Positions 41,824-43,798 of a stretch of DNA of 43,798 bases are shown here, in pieces. The translations under genes and the position numbers were made by a program. The notes beneath the pieces were generated by a model. It worked only from the letters and a program-made list of their open reading frames with translations, made no database searches and was not told the DNA's origin. The stretch comes from JAJYTL01 sp046705265 (GTDB lineage: Bacteria > Pseudomonadota > Alphaproteobacteria > Ferrovibrionales > Ferrovibrionaceae). Numbering within the stretch: position 1 is the stretch's first letter; the number at the start of each line of letters is the position of its first letter. The stretch spans positions 1-43,798 of the forward strand of contig JBJKQL010000045.1 of NCBI GenBank assembly GCA_046705265.1, read 5' to 3'.

Positions 41824-43173
41824 TCAGGCGGCGAGGCGAGACCGCAGCGCGCCGACCGCTTCCTCGACCGCGGCGATGACAAGGGCCTCGTTCTCGCCTT
41901 CGCCCATGACGCGGATAACCGGCTCGGTGCCGCTGCGGCGCACGATAAGGCGGCCGTGCTTGGCGAGCTTGCGCCTCGCCCCGGCGACCAGCCCCTCGAT
42001 CGTCTGATCGTCGAGGCGAATTTCAGGCGGCATCGGCACGTTGCGCAAGATCTGCGGCATCGGAGTGAAGCGGCGGCAGACCTCGCTCAGCGGCCGGCCC
42101 TGCTCGACCACGACGGAGAGCACCTGCAAGGCGGCGATCAGCCCGTCGCCGGTGGTGACGAAATCGGTCATGATGATATGGCCCGACTGCTCGCCGCCGA
42201 AATTGCACCCCAGTCGGCGCATCTCCTCGACCACATAGCGGTCGCCGACGCGGGTGCGGTAAAGCGCGATCCCGTGCTCGCCCAGGAAGCGCTCGAGGCC
42301 GAAATTCGACATCACCGTCGCCACCACGCCGCCGCCCGTGAGTCGCCCATCCTTCTGCCAGTGCTCGCTGATCAAGGCCATGAGCTGGTCGCCGTCGATG
42401 AGCTTGCCGGTCTCATCCGCGATCAAAACCCGGTCGGCGTCGCCGTCCAGCGTGATGCCGAGATCGGCGCCATGAGCGATCACCGCTTCCTGCATGGTCG
42501 CGGGCACGGTGGAGCCGCAGCCCTTGTTGATGTTGAAGCCGTCGGGGCCGACGCCGATCGGAACCACCTCGGCCTCGAGTTCCCACAGCACGGTCGGCGC
42601 GACGCGATAAGCGGCGCCGTTGGCGCAATCGATCACGATCTTGAGGCCGGAAAGCCGCCGCCCCTTGGGGAAGCTGCTCTTGACCCATTCGATATAGCGG
42701 CCTTGCGCGTCCTCGAGGCGCTGCGCGCGTCCAAGGTGCTCCGGCGCCGCCAGACCTTCATGCAGGCCGTTCTCGATGCCGGCCTCGATCTCGTGCTCGA
42801 CCGCGTCCGAGAGCTTGTAGCCGTCGGGGCCGAAGAGCTTGATGCCGTTGTCCTGATGCGGATTGTGCGAGGCCGAGATCATGACGCCAAGATCGGCGCG
42901 AAGCGAGCGCGTCAGCATGGCGACGGCCGGGGTCGGCATCGGCCCGACCAGGATCACGTCCATGCCGACGGAAACGAACCCCGCGGTCAGCGCGGGCTCG
43001 ATCATGTAGCCGGAAAGCCGGGTGTCCTTGCCGATGAGGACGCGGTGGCGATGGTTGCCGCGAAGGAACCGCCGCCCTGCCGCCATGCCGACCTTCAGCG
43101 CCGTCTCGGCGGTCATCGGTTCCTGGTTGGCGGCACCGCGGATGCCGTCGGTGCCGAAAAGCTTCCGTACCAT
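41824..43173 (-). CDS. glmM: Phosphoglucosamine mutase
   Basis: The 449-residue enzyme turns glucosamine-6-phosphate into glucosamine-1-phosphate on the way to UDP-GlcNAc for peptidoglycan and other glycans. The N-terminus is KLFGTDGIRGAAN. The phospho-serine S102 sits in ISASHNPHQDNG, the metal loop is LDGDADRVL, the substrate loop GGEQSGHII, and the phosphate-binding C-terminal loop RRSGTEPVIRVMGEG. It lies 21 bases after ftsH. UDP-GlcNAc from this route is a plausible donor for the MurG-like enzymes in the window. Confidence 0.97.
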   Translation of the reverse strand: MVRKLFGTDGIRGAANQEPMTAETALKVGMAAGRRFLRGNHRHRVLIGKDTRLSGYMIEPALTAGFVSVGMDVILVGPMPTPAVAMLTRSLRADLGVMISASHNPHQDNGIKLFGPDGYKLSDAVEHEIEAGIENGLHEGLAAPEHLGRAQRLEDAQGRYIEWVKSSFPKGRRLSGLKIVIDCANGAAYRVAPTVLWELEAEVVPIGVGPDGFNINKGCGSTVPATMQEAVIAHGADLGITLDGDADRVLIADETGKLIDGDQLMALISEHWQKDGRLTGGGVVATVMSNFGLERFLGEHGIALYRTRVGDRYVVEEMRRLGCNFGGEQSGHIIMTDFVTTGDGLIAALQVLSVVVEQGRPLSEVCRRFTPMPQILRNVPMPPEIRLDDQTIEGLVAGARRKLAKHGRLIVRRSGTEPVIRVMGEGENEALVIAAVEEAVGALRSRLAA

Positions 43174-43194
43174 GCCCCCCTCGAGACCCGAGCG

Positions 43195-43798
43195 TCAGGC
43201 GCCGGGTTGGGGTTCTGGCTTGAGGTCGCCGGAGCCGTGGCCCTTCTGACCGCGCGTCGGCGGCACCGCCGAACGGCCGCCGCCGGTGTCGGGCGGGGTA
43301 ACGGGCTCGCTCGGCCGGGTGATGGTCTCACCACGCAAGAGCGCCTTGATCTCGTCCCCGCTCAGCGTCTCATGCTCCAAGAGCGCCTTGGCAAGAAGGT
43401 GCAGCTCTTCGAGGTTCTCGCCGAGCAGACGGCGCGCCGTCGCCTCCGCCTCCTCCACCAGGCGGCGGATCTCGGCGTCGATCAGTTCCGCCGTCGCCTC
43501 CGACACGTTCTGCTGCTGCGCCACCGAATGGCCGAGGAAGATCTCCTGCTCGTTGCCGTGGTAGCGAACCCGCCCCAGCTTGTCACTCATGCCGAACTCG
43601 GTCACCATCCGCCGCGCCCAATAGGTCGCCTGCTGGATGTCGTTGGACGCCCCGGTGGTCACGTTCTCCGCCCCGAACACCATCTCCTCCGCGACCCGGC
43701 CGCCAAAGGCCATCGCCAGCCGCGCCTCGATCTCGCTCTTGGTGTGGCTCAAGCGGTCCCGCTCCGGCAGGCTCATGGTCACTCCCAAGGCCCGCCCG
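43195..43798 (-). CDS. ftsH: ATP-dependent zinc metalloprotease FtsH, C-terminal part
   Basis: The frame is open to the window edge, and about 200 C-terminal residues are visible. They belong to the M41 peptidase domain: TMSLPERDRLSHTKSEIEAR, AFGGRVAEEMVFG, and TTGASNDIQQATYWARRMVTEFGMSDKLG, whose Asp in the GASND motif is the third zinc ligand of the family. The HEXXH motif, AAA domain and membrane helices lie outside. A low-complexity tail of about 45 residues (PSEPVTPPDTGGG onward) follows the last helix. glmM and thiD follow on the same strand. Confidence 0.95.
   Translation of the reverse strand, partial: GRALGVTMSLPERDRLSHTKSEIEARLAMAFGGRVAEEMVFGAENVTTGASNDIQQATYWARRMVTEFGMSDKLGRVRYHGNEQEIFLGHSVAQQQNVSEATAELIDAEIRRLVEEAEATARRLLGENLEELHLLAKALLEHETLSGDEIKALLRGETITRPSEPVTPPDTGGGRSAVPPTRGQKGHGSGDLKPEPQPGA

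Noticed and set aside
1..43798. Mobile elements, prophage genes, CRISPR arrays or tRNA genes
   Set aside because: No transposase, integrase, regular direct-repeat array or cloverleaf was found on reading the intergenic regions.

Overview
The window is GC-rich chromosomal DNA, densely packed with genes, and reads as an alphaproteobacterium. The evidence is a short serC-type leader RNA ahead of serC-serA, the SerC subtype seen in this class, RibA fused to a degenerate RibB-like domain, HisZ, a DUF1244 protein behind an N-formylglutamate amidohydrolase, a PAS_5-type protein, a ftsH-glmM order, and a CtrA-like TTAA-N7-GTAAC site. I cannot name a genus. I see no insertion sequences, CRISPR arrays, tRNA or rRNA genes.

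Left part (1-9423). A truncated ThiE-like gene diverges from a YggS-type PLP-binding gene. Next come a short YkuD-type L,D-transpeptidase, a low-complexity protein of unknown role, RibA, an orphan OmpR-type response regulator, an AidB-like acyl-CoA dehydrogenase, a crotonase-fold protein lacking both usual catalytic glutamates, and a coupled metallo-beta-lactamase-fold hydrolase and methyltransferase pair.

Middle part (9443-22249, all minus strand). Eleven genes lie end to end with gaps of at most about 26 bases and several 1-4 base overlaps. In transcription order they are a MurG-like glycosyltransferase, two GT4-type glycosyltransferases, a histidine phosphatase, a second MurG-like glycosyltransferase, a NodB-like deacetylase, a small membrane protein with a possible PH-like fold, and a complete peptide/Yej-type ABC transporter (fused double ATPase, binding protein, two permeases). 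This looks like one transcription unit joining glycan assembly to an importer, and it is the best candidate here for an undescribed system.

Tartrate/glycerate part (22504-29168 plus 39895-40956). A TarD-like D-tartrate dehydratase, a PAPS-type sulfotransferase, and a run of MFS transporter, MOFRL glycerate kinase (TtuD-like) and pyruvate kinase are followed, about 11 kb further on, by a TtuC/DmlA-like dehydrogenase. Together they could take tartrate or malate through oxaloacetate, hydroxypyruvate or glycerate to pyruvate.

Right part (29412-43798). An N-formylglutamate amidohydrolase and DUF1244 pair converges on a membrane pseudokinase and its overlapping four-helix membrane partner. Housekeeping genes follow: purA-hisZ (overlapping), serC-serA with a promoter and leader RNA, a PAS-domain protein, and ftsH(partial)-glmM-thiD.

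All functional calls come from reading motifs and remembered family sequences. No database search was run.
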